A stretch of DNA of 64,000 nt from Scatophagus argus (taxonomy: Eukaryota > Chordata > Actinopteri > Scatophagidae): contig NC_058503.1 in NCBI RefSeq assembly GCF_020382885.2, forward strand, positions 23,490,535 through 23,554,534, read 5' to 3'. The notes beneath the pieces were generated by a model. It was given only the letters and a program-made list of their open reading frames with translations. It was not told the DNA's origin and did not search any database. Positions 34,601-47,311 of this stretch are shown here, one piece after another. Made by a program: the position numbers and the translations under genes. Every line of letters begins with the position of its first letter. Position 1 is the first letter of the stretch.

Positions 34601-34752
34601 AGCGGCCCAGCGTGACGCCCTGCACCTCCTGTCACCCCGAGGCCTTCTTCTCCCACGTCAGAGACGGACTCAACTTCGGCACTCAGGTGGGCTTCCTGTG
34701 GATCAAGGAGACGGAGGAGGAGACCCGACCGGCGGCGGACAAGACCATCTGA
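31623..34752 (+). CDS. lacc1: laccase domain-containing protein 1 (FAMIN), complete
   Basis: Five coding exons: 31623-32121, 32763-32941, 33227-33392, 33651-33876, 34542-34752. Phases agree and give 426 residues (human LACC1 has 430). Human LACC1 is a purine-nucleoside enzyme (adenosine/methylthioadenosine phosphorylase and deaminase activities) of macrophages. The YfiH/laccase-domain metal and catalytic residues are all visible: His229 (VAHANDVW), Cys263 (GADCMPI) and His280 (AHAGWRG), with the same 34 and 17 spacing as human His250/Cys284/His301. N-terminal residues 1-170, with a CPAC pair near residue 18, are more divergent. The C-terminus carries the family motif [14 protein letters not shown], then an acidic tail. 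The start is the first ATG; an in-frame GTG nine codons upstream is not used. Intron 4 holds a LINE tail. lmln is convergent downstream. Confidence 0.95.
34312..34500 (-). repeat. retroelement tail in lacc1 intron 4
   Basis: Read on the minus strand, A-rich sequence ends in a run containing ACAAATAAAAAATCTTGGATC, a typical polyadenylation-like LINE terminus (compare 44199-44771). It is antisense to lacc1 and lies just before the last exon. Confidence 0.55.
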
Positions 34753-37700
34753 CAGCAGTCACAGAAATCAGCTGTGCTGTCGTCTGGACTCTTTAATAGT
34801 CAGCAGGTAGAAACACCTGGAGGGACCAAATTACTTATAACTGATTACATATGTCAAAAAGAAATGTTTAATGCAACCTCTCATGATGAATAATTAGTGC
34901 TGCATCTGAGATCCGAGCAGCACGTTGCACATAACGTCACATAAACGCTAAGTGCACCGTTGAGGTTCCAGTCGAGTGGATTTTATAGAACAAAACCAAA
35001 TTAAGCTCAGCAGCTGCTGCTAATGTGCCTGGAATGAGCAGTTCAGGAGCACGCAGGAAATGTGGGAAATATGGCTGCTGTGGGTCTAACAGAGTGTGTT
35101 TGGAACAATCTTTACTGCAACATACATGTAATAGTCTTAGAAGTTTGTGTCTGAGTTGTTCTGAGATGGATCTCAGTACTGATGGTGACGGATGTTCTGC
35201 TCACCGTATCCTCTGCTGTAGCTACAGGCCAGCCCATCTGTTGATGATGTTGAATGCATCTTGTGTGTTAGAGGCTGACTGTTGTTGAACAGTCAGATGG
35301 CGCCTGACGATTCACCGTATGTCTTTATAGAAAGCAGTGAAACATGCTCATAACTAGCTGTAATGGATCAGGTTAGTGAACAGTTTAAAACAAAACACAG
35401 ACATCTCTGCAGTACAGACAGCATTTATTCTGACAAATTTATCAGAGTTTTGTTGATTTGTCTTACAAAGCAGCCCTTTTTCTAAAAATAAATAAAACAG
35501 TCGAAAGACTCAAAGTGTCTCTCTGAAGGACTCAGCTGCATCTCTGAACAGTCGCAACAGGAAGGTGATGTCGAGGTGTTAAGAGAGTGCTTGACGCAGT
35601 GCAACTTCACAGTAAATATCTTCAAAACGGACTGTGAGTTTAGGTGAAATGTCCCTTTAAAACAGTAAAACAGACAGTAATGAAACAAAGCTTACAGTGC
35701 ATGAACACACACGTATAAATAATAAAGCAGCAGTTGATCGTGTTCGACTTCCTGTTGAGTCACGTTCGTTTAAAGGACATGGACAGACAGACAGACGACA
35801 GACAAACCAACCGCTGCTGGGTTCCACCAATAAGAAACAAGATTCTCTCCGTGTCATTAAAGTCCAACAACATTCCAGTCGTTCTGCTTCAGCGTTTCAT
35901 GTTCAAACGAGACAACCACCAAGCTGCAGCTCCACATGAATAAAATACAACAGAAGAAGAGTTTCATCCCAAGCTGAACAACAGGAACACAACACTCTGG
36001 AATGAAACCAGATGTCTGCAGATGTTTTCCCTCACATGAACAAACAGCCGCGCTGCAGCGACCGCTCGTGTAGCTCTGGAAGCTCGACCGCCTCGACGCC
36101 CTGATCCTGTACGATGAGGACGACTGGTATGAAGCCAGTAGAAACTGCTGCTTCTGGTTTTATTGCTCAGGCGGCGAGAGCACCTCAGTGCAGGTGGAGG
36201 GAACCTTGTGGTTCAGAAGGTTCAGGTTTCCCGCTGAGTTCCCGACACTATGGCTTGTTCAGCTGTTGGCTGTCTGAATGTTCATGGCTTATTCTTCCTG
36301 TCTGTCAGTCCACCCGTCAGCCTGCCTTCTGCTCCGAGCACATTTGTTCAAACTGTGAAACAAAACCTGGTATCAGCTGTAGGAGATCTCCAGCCGATTG
36401 GTCAGCCGACATAGCGAGCAGACCCGCTCCTCAGAGACAACATCGCCCGCTGACTGAGCGTCGGTCTGACTGTGTCTCAGTCCTCTTCCTGGTGTGGGAG
36501 GCTGGACCCTGAGCAGGTTCGTTCAGGTTGTAGGAGCCTCCAACAGGAAGTTGGGAAGAAGGTTTGATTTGTAGTAAATCTTGCCGTTCACCAGTTTTAC
36601 ATATGAAGTTATGAGGCTCAGACTCAGGAGAGGGTGAAATACTCTGACCCAAACCTTTCTGAGCGGAAAGTCGTTAATTTAAATTGAAGTTGGCATCTTT
36701 ACTGTTCAGTGAGCACATCGTTCGGCTTTGCATTATGGGTCCTGAGGAGGAGCGATAAAAACTACAAAGTTTAAACTCATAATGACTTTCTCTTTTAACT
36801 GGGATTTAAACGAGTCGCACTCTGGCAGGGAAGGACGTTTCGCTTGTTATCACGACGCCTCAGCGTTCAGTACTTCCTGCTGAGCGACGCCTCTCGCGGC
36901 AGATCAGAGTGTGGCTTCAGCCTCACCGCCCTGCTTTACTGAAGATGAGCTGCCTCACCCTCCTCTTCCTCCCCCTGCAGTCTCACGCATTCCTGTGACG
37001 ACGTTCACCGTGCGTCGGCGTGTCCGATGTTGTTATCAGGCCCTGAAGTGACCCACTTACCGGCTGATTTTATCTGTGTATTATCGTGAGCATGGCCACT
37101 TTGAGGACACATTGGTGAGAATGAGGGGGTAGCTGGTAAAATGAGGAAATGTGCTTCATTTCAAATCTGTGAGCTTTGGTCTTGAAAATTTACCATCGGA
37201 GGTTTTCTTTCCTCATGCTTTTACAACAGGAATAGTTTCAAAATGCTGTTTTGCACTTTAATAGTTTACACACAAGAGCCTTTTTGGCAGAATCTGAGAA
37301 AAGGTTGACGTCTGACCAGGACAAACTGTTTCTCACTGAAACCTTCCCCACCACTGAACTGCCACACCACAAAGTCACGAACCCAAAGCGATCCATCCGG
37401 TCTGCCCCTAAAAACAGCTCAGAGTCTTAGTCATATTTACATGGCAGGTTTTCTGGGTTAAATCACGTCTGATAAATTTAATATGTTACCCTCTGCTGCC
37501 ACCAGGGGTCACCAAACTGCAAAGATCCTCATGTTGTCTCACTCAGAGGAAGTACAAGAAGATCTTTCAGCTTAAAAGCACAATTTTAAAAAAGTGTTTG
37601 TACCTTTATATCCGTCCACTTGTCACTTCACACCCAAACTGCCATGAACAATCATACAGTCCACTTCCTGTCTGTAAGCAGCTGCTTTGGGCTGATCCCC

Positions 37701-38028
37701 AGTCAGTTCCTCTGGATGTTCAGATACACTGCAGCAAGAACAGATCAGCAATCAGCAGTTCAGCAGAAAAGACAGATTTTGTTCTTCAGCCACCAGAGCA
37801 GGAAGATGTGAAGCTGAAGCGAAGTGCTGAATTCTGGGCACAAAAGGTTTCTGCTGCACCACAGTCGGCTGTCTTGAACCGAAGTCATGATGTGACTTGG
37901 TGCTGATGTTCCAGACGATTCAGTGCGATTAACGCCTGACTGAGGCGTCAGTAAACAGATCCCTGACAGATAAGAGATGAAGTTGACTGAGGAATGGAGG
38001 AGCGAAGGTCCAGAGGAATGAATGATGG
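34753..38028. other. lacc1-lmln convergent intergenic region
   Basis: Holds the 3' untranslated regions of two convergent genes. Possible poly(A) signals are AATAAATAAAA near 35487 (plus) for lacc1 and the complement of TTTATT near 35423 or 36158 (minus) for lmln, but I cannot tell which are used. No further gene was recognised. Short open frames at 36114-36512 and 37598-37906 have no family match. Confidence 0.4.
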
Positions 38029-38047
38029 AGAAAACAAATAGAGGAGG

Positions 38048-38079
<32 letters not shown>

Positions 38080-38105
38080 TGAAGGAAGAAGAAGAAGAAG
38101 AAGGG
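38029..38105. repeat. (GAA/GGA)n polypurine tract in lmln 3' UTR
   Basis: Degenerate AAGAAG/GAGGAA run, read directly, lying just downstream of the lmln stop codon. Confidence 0.9.
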
Positions 38106-38127
38106 CGACAGGGAGAAAAACACTGCA

Positions 38128-41100
38128 TCAGCTGAAGTGGCAGAGCAGCAGTCCAGCCACTAGGGGGAGCAGGTTGAGCAGCAGGAGCCACAGACTGATG
38201 ACCAAACCTGGAGAGCTGGAGCACGGGTCTGAAACAAACAAACAAACAAACAAACATCACAGTTTACATATACACATGTCAGGTGATCGAGCTCAAAAGC
38301 CATCAGCTGAACATGTAAAATGAGGAGCGGCGACTCTGACCAATGGGGTTGCTCCTGGAGGCGTTGAGGGGCGGGAGCTGATGGGGGAGCAGGCAGTCGT
38401 CGCAGAAGTCGGTGCAGGCGGGGCAGACCAGGACGCCGTTGTAAACCCAGTCGTTGACTCGCACGCTGACGCTCAGCAGCTGACCTTTCCGGACACAGCG
38501 GAAGGAGCGATCCTGAACGTACACCGTCAGGCCCTGAGCCGAGCACGACACCTGCAGACGGGAGGGGGAGGGGGGGTCTGAGTCTGAGCCGAGTGTGACC
38601 ACAAGGGACTAAAACTGTTGCTGTGGGGAACCGAATCAAACGCACCTTGTAGCAACCGGAGCCCCAGTCGGGGTACGTCATCTTCCTGGAGCACTGCTCC
38701 ATAACGAAGGCCGACTTCTGGTACAGACACACGGAGTCCGGTCCGTACTGCTCTGCTCCATAGTTCCTCCACCAGTCTGAACACACATCACAGGAAGTGA
38801 TCGTTCTGAGCACACTGACGCCTCGACGGCGTGGCGTTCGCAGTGAGAGCGGCGTGAGGATTACCTGGCTGGTTCTCAGACACTCGGCAGTACGAGTTTC
38901 TCTGATACTCTCCGCTCAGGTGCCAGCTGAACTCCTGGCTGAAGGGACAGTAGTCGGCGATCTCCACCGCGCCGCCGAAAAACGGCAGCTGATCAGCTGC
39001 CACGTCAGGGATCCTCTCAAAATACTGACACACACACACCAGAATCACACACAGAATATCACCAGAACACACACCTACAGCACATCACAGCACTACAGAA
39101 GACTGCAGTTTGAACAGAACACCTGAGACGGGATCACCAACCTTTCATTTTTTCTGAATGTGTGTGTGTGTGTATGACTGTGTGTATGACTGTGTGTGTG
39201 TGTGTACCTGGTACTCCAGCGGCAGCTCCTGTGGGTGCTTCTGCAGGTTGCAGACGGCCACAGCCAGCTGGTCCTGTCTGCAGGTGAGCTGCAGAGGAGA
39301 AGCTCTCACTGTGTCGCAGTATGGAGTCACGGCATGTCGTCTGCAACGACACACACACACCAGAACACTGCTGCTCAGGTGGGACCGCCCACTTCAGTAC
39401 AGCTGGGCGTTAACGATTACAGAGGACCTTCCAAACGCCTCGTCTGAAAAGAAGTTTCACATTAAGAGTAGGACTGTGACCTCTGTCTCTGCCTGTCCAT
39501 CCAGAACTTGCAGCTCTTCATGACGAAGTCGCAGCCGAGGCCGCGGCCCCAGTCCAGCTTCTGGGCCAGGCTGTAGTTGGCTCGGTACCAGCCGCTGTCC
39601 TCCATGATGGCCAGCGTCAGCCGAGAAAACACCCGGTTCTGAGTGTGGGAGCCCGTCATCGCCTCGTTCTGAGGGAGGAGGACAAAGTGATGGAGACGGA
39701 AAGAAACCCAAGCTGTTTGTGTCCACAGTGAGACGGAGACACAGCAGTTACCTCCAGCAGTCTCTTCTCCCAGTGGTTCAGTTCAGTTCCCGTCCCTCCC
39801 TGGTTCTCCAGCTCCATTCCCTCCAGGATGGGACAGTTAAAATGTCTCCTGGCCTCCTCCTGCAGCCACAGAGAGGAGCAGCTGTGTCACATGCTGACAG
39901 CAGTTATTGTCCCTACGTACGCGTGTCGAGACCTCAGCTTCAGTTAACAGTCAACCAATCAGGACTGCGGAGACACACAAACTGCTCCTCACCACAACGC
40001 GCGGAGTCACCAGGACGTGGACTTGGTGTCGGACCATCTCTCCTCCTCTGATGTCCCACAACCGGCTGACCCTCCTGATCACTGCATCACTCCACTGGTA
40101 CAGACCGAGACTGCCGTGCACACACACACAGACACACACACTGATATAACACAACCCAGTAACGGAGCTGAGTCTCAAATAACAGGCGGCTCAGACCAAT
40201 CAAAGCTGACTGCTGATGAGGGCTTGTGTGATAAATTCAGTCTAACGTCCATTTCCACAGCAGTAAGTGATCAGTGTTTGAGAAGCCTCACAACAGGCCT
40301 AACAACAGCTTCCATCCAGCCGGACTCATATTCAACTCAGCATGTTCAGACATCAAACTTAAATGAACCTGCAGCGTATTCACCTCTCGTTGAAGGCGGG
40401 CAGGCCGCTGGCGAAGCGAGGAGTCAGAGGTTTGCCCTCGTCGTCATGGTAGAAGGCAAACAGGCCCGCTGAGAACCCCTGGTGGACAGAGGAGGAACAG
40501 CACACAGCACAAACCTCAGTGGGCACATTTCCACAGAACTCATCCTAAATTATCTTCTAACTGCTGACAGCACTTGTCCTCCGCCTACGCTGCCTCAAAG
40601 TGGTTTCGGGCGTTGTTGTATGGTGCAGCACAATACTGGATCAACAGCCCATACTGGCATTGGTGCATCTCTAGTGAAATTTGAGGGAAGACTAAAAGGA
40701 AAACGCTGTAGTACTGACCAGAGCGTGGATGATCTCGTGTTTGACGGTGGAGAGCATCCCTTCAAACTCCTGAGGCTGAGAGGAGATCATGGCAGGACAC
40801 AGGTTTGCGTAGCCTGCTATAGGTCTAAAGGACACACACACACATCAGCAGACCTCAGTTAAGGAAACCGTCTCTGAAATGTCCAAATGCCGTGGGACAA
40901 CACAAGGCAACGCCCGTGCTCCTCCCACCTGTCCAGCTCCGCCTCCAGCTGGCAGTAGGCGGCGTAGGCGACGATGTTCTCCTGTCCGCAGCGCTCTGTG
41001 GGGACGCCGCTGACGTACAGCACAAAGTCAGACCCTTCGACTCCGGGACCATCCGGGGGCCCCGCGGGACCACATGATTTCCCTGATTCACTGCACACCT

Positions 41101-43618
41101 TGCATTGCTGTGAGAAAAACACACAGTTACATCTTCTCGTTCATAAAAAATGATCCAGTTCCTCCTACCGTCTTTAACTGTAATGCAATTTGTGATGCCT
41201 TCCATACAAATAAACTTAACTTGTCTACACTCTCACTAAAGCCAGTCGAGTCAGCAAATACAACCAAACAAAATCACGTCTTCAAAACAAGCCGAACCAC
41301 CAAAAACAAGAGGGGACAAAGACTCAAAACTACACTCAAACCAGTGAACATTTATTCCAATAAATCATTATTATTATTATTATACATTAATCATGATGAT
41401 TTATTCTAATAAATCATCATGATTAATGTATAACAACTTGGGAAAAGGTTTAAGCAGTGAAACAACAAAAGGCAGTTTTAATTTATCTTTTATCTGTATT
41501 TTTAGCTACTCGTTGATAGCAGACATCAGTGCTGCGCCTCAGAGCCGTCAGCTGTGGCCCTTCCTGACCTGCAGGTGGTGCTGTGGGACGATGATGGGGC
41601 CACACCGGGTGACGTCCGCACAGGCGTCCTGGCAGTAGCGATGAGGGTCATCTCTCTTCCTCAGGTACTGGTTGGTCGCACATTGTCTGAGACAACACAG
41701 ACAACAAGCGCTGACGTCAATTAACTCCGCGTGGCCGTTATCACAGAGCAAATTCACTCTTTCAGCCCAGCTGAGCAACAGAACTAACTGAGTAGTTCAA
41801 ATGTGACAACACTGTGACGGACAGACCACACACCTGCTGAGCAGCACCGGCCCCACCCTGCGCCTCACACTGAAGGCCCTCTGCAGGTAGTCAATGGCCT
41901 GAGGAAACAGCTTATCCTGAGGACGGACACACACACACACACACACACACACAGTGCTGTCACGTGTCCTGGTGTAAACTCTTCACTAAAGTAAGCAGCA
42001 GCATTGAGGATGAGCTTCAGGCTGCAGCTCCTCTGAAGGCCACTAGAGGCTGCCAAAGATGACTGAGTGCCTCACTGGCCAACAAAGGCAGCGAGGAACA
42101 CTTCTGTGAGGCTGACTCTGACATTCGAGGTGTCAAAGTTATGGTTACATTCAGCATAACACTGTGCTCCAACATGTCAAATCTCTGCTTCTGGTCACGA
42201 TGATCCTGTCTACTTTTAAGAGCTCAATTTCTTTCCGAATAAATCTGGGAAACCACTGGCAGGGTGGCTCTGCAGGTCCTGTACGCAAGTTCTCAGGTGT
42301 CCCTCACCTTAACCAGTCGTCTCTTGTCTGCAGGAAGCCTGTGGAGAGAGAGCACATCGGCTAGAGAAAATATCACACATGTTCACTGTGGTCACAAAGT
42401 CCACGTGACTTCGGCAGGTATCTAATCATCACTAACATCTCCAGCTTTCCGAGTCGTGGTCACCTTTAACTGTCAAGCGTCTGCCTCTGCTGTCCCTGAC
42501 CCTGTTTGTGTTGAATGTATATGTTAATGTCAGTGAAAGCAGCGAGCTGCTGAGCTGCTGCTACGTACTGGTCAACGCTGTAGTCGTAGATGATCTTTAT
42601 CTTCAGCTGAAGGTCGTCAGGGGGGCTTCTCTTAGTCAAGCGCTCAGGCTTCAAGTGCACATGATGGACGACCTGAAAAAAGACAGTGAGGTTGAAGACG
42701 GACAGTAAGGATTAAATCTGTAATGGTGATTTTAGTCCTGCAGTGAAGATTGTGACGTTCAGGTTTTAACAGTAGGACAGCGTGGATGGTGAGATCAAGC
42801 CTCACTGATGTGCCGCACACACACACACACACACACACACAGCAGTCGGTACAACAGCATGCGGATGCATTTAAAATATAAAATATTGTTTTCTTTGAAT
42901 CAATGAAGTCTGTTCAATTTTGTCAAAATAAATTCTGTCACTTCAAATTTTGCCTCCAAAAAAACCTTTTGAATGATGTTCCATCTTGTGTTATCATACT
43001 GAACTTCTGTTTATACCAAATAATTTATTTTTACCATAGCTTTGGAATGCATTCTGAGGGATTCATCTCACAGTTTGGAGATCCATTTACATGTTTTCTG
43101 TTCTTTTTCATTTTAATAAAACTTTTCTGGGAGCCAATAAAGAAAAAGCGGTTCTGTTCAAACTAATGAACGGATTGTGCTTTCCTGTCTGGTATTTCTG
43201 TCCCTGACAAACACCGCAAACCGCGGAGTCAACACAGCCTGCTAGCCTGCCAGCTAACCGTCCTGCAAATCTCATTTAGTTAACCGAACATGCTAAAGTA
43301 CTGCGGTGTCGCACATCATGACGGTTATCGGAGTTGTGCCTCACAATACATTTCAGCGTAAATTACATGAACACTGCGTCTTATCACTCCGCATTAACAG
43401 ACACACCGATTAGCCCCCACGGCTAACGTGCTAGCCATCCGAGCCGATCCGGTTAGCTCACAGCTAACCAATGCGACGCTCACCTCACCGGGAGACGGGG
43501 CTCTGTGTTTGCACGTCCCATGGCAGCTCACTAACACAGCCAGGATGGAGAAAATGAGGGCAGGGCCGAGGAACCAGGACACGGACGGCTTGCCATCCCC
43601 GTTCAGCCTCGGCTCCAT
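38128..43618 (-). CDS. lmln: leishmanolysin-like peptidase (invadolysin), complete
   Basis: Sixteen coding exons in transcript order: 43484-43618, 42569-42672, 42308-42338, 41834-41916, 41569-41686, 40929-41107, 40719-40824, 40384-40478, 39993-40110, 39752-39859, 39481-39668, 39208-39340, 38865-39024, 38646-38776, 38341-38551, 38128-38228. All phases join to 666 residues, close to human LMLN (about 650). It is an M8 zinc metallopeptidase involved in cell migration and mitosis. The HEIIH zinc site is at 246-250, the third ligand His352 is in ELNHWEK, and Met363 of the Met-turn is in NEAMTG. There is an N-terminal hydrophobic signal/anchor (about residues 13-32). A Cys-rich C-terminal domain ([15 protein letters not shown]) ends in a hydrophobic tail ([20 protein letters not shown]) that suits a GPI or membrane anchor. 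Exon 3 is a 31-base microexon. The exon count and every splice site are by eye. Confidence 0.95.
41380..41433. repeat. perfect 26-bp inverted repeat in an lmln intron
   Basis: The arms 41380-41405 and 41408-41433 are exact reverse complements (TTATACATTAATCATGATGA and on) with a 2-base CT centre. An ATT run precedes the left arm. A strong cruciform or hairpin candidate, possibly a recent foldback or MITE remnant. Confidence 0.95.
41927..41953. repeat. (CA)n microsatellite
   Basis: CA run within the lmln intron immediately beside the 41834-41916 exon. Confidence 0.9.
42816..42841. repeat. (CA)n microsatellite
   Basis: CA run in lmln intron 1. Confidence 0.9.
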
Positions 43619-43760
43619 CCTCCGACCAGCCCGACAAGCGAGGCTCGGCAGCCCGAACTCAACAGAACCTCCTTCGGCCCGGTCCTCTCGGTACTCGGTT
43701 CACTCATCGCTTGCAGGGTGAATCAGAACATGTTAGCATCCCGCGAAAAATGACGTTTAA
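43619..43760 (-). promoter_or_regulatory. lmln 5' region
   Basis: CpG-containing sequence immediately upstream of the lmln ATG (GCCCGACAAGCGAGGCTCGG, CCTTCGGCCCGG). No TATA box is evident. Position and composition suggest the promoter/5' leader. Confidence 0.4.
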
Positions 43761-44198
43761 ATATGAAGAGAAGAGGCTGCAGTGGTGGCAAAACACCGGC
43801 CGGTAAGAGGTCAAATCTGCTCCCGACAGAGGCTGGACGGCGGCTCCCGGTTTGTTGCTGTGTGTCAGCTGAGAGGAGAGCACAGGGCGTCTGAAGATCG
43901 TCTGTGGACGCGATGTGCCACTCCAAGGACTTTGTCTCGTACGGTTTTTAGCTTAGCGAGCAGGACTCCAAAGATCGTCTGTTGTCATGAGGAGTCACTC
44001 GCTCTTTGACAGTGCCAGAAAGGTCTGCTCTGAGTGGCAGCTGGTGATTTGGCTGGTTAAAGAAAGGGCAGCCTGTGCTGATACTGTGCTGACTGATACA
44101 CATTCAGGCTAAACCTGCAGGTTAAACTGCTCTGTACAAACAGATTCTTCTTCTCATCTTGGACACACTTACTTTATATATACAATGTATGTACTGGT

Positions 44199-44771
44199 TT
44201 TAGACTTAGACTTTCTTTATTTGTCATTTGGATTTTCATCGCAAACGAAATTTCGGTACAGTGGCTCAAGCATAGCAGGAATTACCGACAACATTCTTTT
44301 AAAAGAAAAAAAGTAAAAAATATAATATATACACAATAAATATGCAGTAAAAAGTACTTGAAAAATGAGGTATTTTGTATAAAAAGTCAGTCAGCATATA
44401 TACATCTGTAATTATTATTGCACAGTGAGTATTTGTAATAAACAGTACTTTAGTAGATGTACAGAATATAAATATATTGCACAGTAAATAAATGGGCTGT
44501 AGTCCTGAGTGGTGTTTGTGTGGTTGAGGAGGGGAAGTGATCATGTAGAGTTAAGCAGTCTTATGGCATATGGAAAAAAGCTGTTTGCGAGTCTGGTTGT
44601 TCTGCACCGCATGCTGCGGAATCTTCTGCCAGACTTCAGCAGTGAGAACAGACCGTGGTGAGGGTGGGAGGGGTCACTGGTGATGCTGTGGGCCCTGGTC
44701 ACGCAGCGTTTCCTCGCAATTTTACACATGTACACACCTGTATTTTTAATTTTTTTGCAAATTTTGAACAC
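44199..44771 (-). mobile_element. 3' end of a LINE (truncated)
   Basis: The minus strand encodes the last residues of a fish non-LTR retrotransposon (RAHSITSDPSHPHHGLF, SGRRFRSMRCRTTRLANSF, then PYAIRLLNS and stop near 44541). A 340-base untranslated region follows, ending in ACAAATAAAGAAAGTCTAAG. The closing words are the standard terminus of a widespread teleost LINE family, plausibly the same one as at 60.2-61.6 kb. The exact clade is not determined. Everything upstream is missing (5' truncation). Confidence 0.8.
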
Positions 44772-44941
44772 ATGTAAATACCTGTTCTTTTAGATTTTAG
44801 ATTTATACTCATCTTGTTTTGTTAATCCTATTTTTATACCTTTCACTTTTCTTTCTTGGTCGGGAATACTGCAAGTGCAGTGTGTGTACAGAAAAGAATT
44901 TCCCTTTGGGGATAAGTAAAGGAATTCTGCTTCTGCTTCTG
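44771..44941 (+). repeat. retroelement 3' tail, copy B
   Basis: Close copy of 897-1058 in the same orientation, sharing TCCTATTTTTATA, CTTTCACTTT, CTTGGTCGGGAA, CTGCAA and the terminal TAAAGGAATTCTG with TTCTG repeats. It abuts the 5' end of the truncated LINE on the other strand. Confidence 0.75.
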
Positions 44942-45329
44942 ATCTTTGATTAGGTTTGTAGAACTTTTCGCTCCCTGTGTGTGTGTGTGTGTGCATATGT
45001 GATGTCGGTTCCCACGCTCGCGTCAGCCAGACACCAAAACTTGATTAACGTCAGTGAGAGATTCAGTTGAATGTGATTAGTTCTGGATGTTTCAGTTCAG
45101 ATGAACACTGAAGGGGCCTCTGAGGCCTCGGTGGCCGATGAAAGGCCGCCCTGTGCCTGACTCATCACCTTCGTCCTGCTTCTGATCCTCTGATCCTCTT
45201 CGACTCTGTTCAGAAAGTGTTGGCGACGTTCAAACTGTGTTCTGCTGAAAACAGACTGATCTCTTCAGCTGCACTTGTATAAACTATTGGGTAGTTTAAT
45301 TTCTAACAAAACATCAGTTTATGAACTCT

Positions 45330-45495
45330 TCTGATGCTTCACATGTAAAAATCATCACTTCTCAAGTAACTAAAGCTGTCAGCTAAATGCAGTGAAGTAA
45401 AAAGTACAACATTTCTCTCTGAGATGTGGTAGAAAGTGGAATGAGAAGTAAAGTCCACGTACCTGCAGTACTTGAATACATGTACTTGTATCTGT
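45330..45495. repeat. dispersed teleost repeat (AAAGTA-rich)
   Basis: Contains the phrases AGTGAAGTAAAAAGTAC, AGTAAAGT and GCAGTACTTGAATACATGTA that recur at 53.2, 55.7 and 56.3 kb. Its class is unknown to me. Confidence 0.5.
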
Positions 45496-45499
45496 CAGC

Positions 45500-47285
45500 A
45501 GTTTGGGCTTGTGAGCAGAATATTCTGTGAGAATAATTTGGTATATTTGTGTTCACTGAGTCCCTTTCATCTTAATAACTGGGTGTTCTCCTCCGTTTTT
45601 GTCTGTTGTGGTCTCCGACTTTTTCAGACCCGAATGAGAAAATCAGTCGTGTCAAGTATCAGCGGCCATATTAATTACAAAGTTCTGGTAACCACGAGAA
45701 CCCACGTCCCATTCTGAATCCCAACCCAGAACTTTAAAGACATTGTTGTTAAATTGTGGTGGTTTTCAGCTTCTCCTTCATGTTTCCTCTGTGATGTTGG
45801 AAGTTCAAATTTTAGCTTTTGTTTAAAAATGTAAGCTTGTCAAAATCCTGTAGTTCATACAGAAAATCTAAGGTGGGACAATACAAAATATGTAGAAACA
45901 AGTGGAATCTATCCCCGTGTTTACTAGCTGCTGCACATTAAAGCCTCATCGACATAATAACATAATCCAGTTATATACATTATTCTGCATAATGAGTACT
46001 TGGTACTCCAAGTATATTGTGAGTTCACTTCCTGTTGTTGTTGCAGATGGAGTACACTTACAGATAGAATCAAGAGTCAGCAAGAATTTACAGAAAACAA
46101 ACTTTATTACAAAATGAACAACATAGTTTGGACACACTGTGTTTTCCATCCCATAGTGGTTTTCTGTGTTTGTGTTTCACGTTGGATGGAAAAGTATTTT
46201 CAGTCACTGAATCCGTCTTTGGATTGGAAGATTGGAAGATTTCCATTTTTACATCTTGGCAACAACAACAACATTACATATAATTATGTGCATGTTTGTG
46301 TTCGTGTGAGATCTGATTCACAGGTCTTTGGCAGGGATTTTGTTATTAAATAAAGGAAAATCAGACCAATTCTTCACCGTGTAGAGTCAGGACAGATGCT
46401 AAACCAGAGACAAATACCCTCAACAGGGCAGGAAATAGTAGATATAAGTAATGGTCACTGCAGTAGCTATTAAAGAATAATACCACAACAAAATGGAGGC
46501 CAGCTCCCACAAAATTAAACATTTTCATACAAACAAAAAACAATCTGAGCGTGAATCTCTGCCAGCAGAACTATAACTGAGACAGCTAACCAGAAAGGAC
46601 GATCACTGGACGGAGCTTCAAGGTCTGAAAAGCGAAGCCTTTAATGTCCAGCAGGGGGCGAATTCACTGAGAAGCTTGTGGGAAAATGAGCCTTCTTCCC
46701 ACTGGGCTTATGGCTTCAGCTGCTAGTTTAGGTTATGTTCCCATTTAGAGTCAAACAGACCACAGAGGACGCTTTAGGACAGGGTTACCTTGTGATTGAC
46801 AGGTCGCTACAACGGTGTCTCCTCGGGTTCTCAGTCAGATCCCAACAGGATGTCGTCCCCAGCTCCTCCTGTGTCCCGATACGGTCAAGATGATGACAGC
46901 TGCAGTCCCCAAACCAATGTGTGACGTCACAGTGGGTTTACACTTTGTCCACCACTTTTGTCCAAACTGAAACGTCTCAAAACCATGTGTCGGATTGTGA
47001 AGAAATGTGGTTCAGATCCCCCCCCAGGAGCAACTGTAATAACTTTGGTGTTCCTCTGGCTTTTCACACGGCATCAACATGATGAGGTCAGCATTTTTAA
47101 ATTTTCTCTCTTGCTTTCATTTCCCCTCCAGTTCTGTTGAATCGCTCATCTCTTACAGCTTCACGGCACTGAACAGAACATCCAAACAGTAAGATGTGGT
47201 CCCTTCCAGCTGTCTTGCCTTCTCACTCTCTAAATTTGAACAATAACCCTTAACAATCCGTGCTGGGGTTTCACAAAAGCCTCAG
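45500..47285. other. lmln-tgfbr2 intergenic region
   Basis: AT-rich sequence with no recognisable gene. Several 60-117-residue open frames lack any family signature or splice context. Confidence 0.4.
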
Positions 47286-47286
47286 C

Positions 47287-47311
47287 ATATTTATTTATTA
47301 TTTATTATTAT
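47287..47311 (-). terminator. candidate poly(A) signal of tgfbr2
   Basis: On the minus strand this stretch reads as overlapping AATAAATAATAAATAAATA, about 410 bases beyond the tgfbr2 stop codon. It is the strongest polyadenylation signal cluster in the region. Usage is inferred. Confidence 0.45.

Noticed and set aside
43394..43483. Continuation of lmln exon 1 beyond 43484
   Set aside because: The frame stays open, but a GTGAGC donor at 43483 and the phase of exon 2 indicate splicing after the PSPGE codons.
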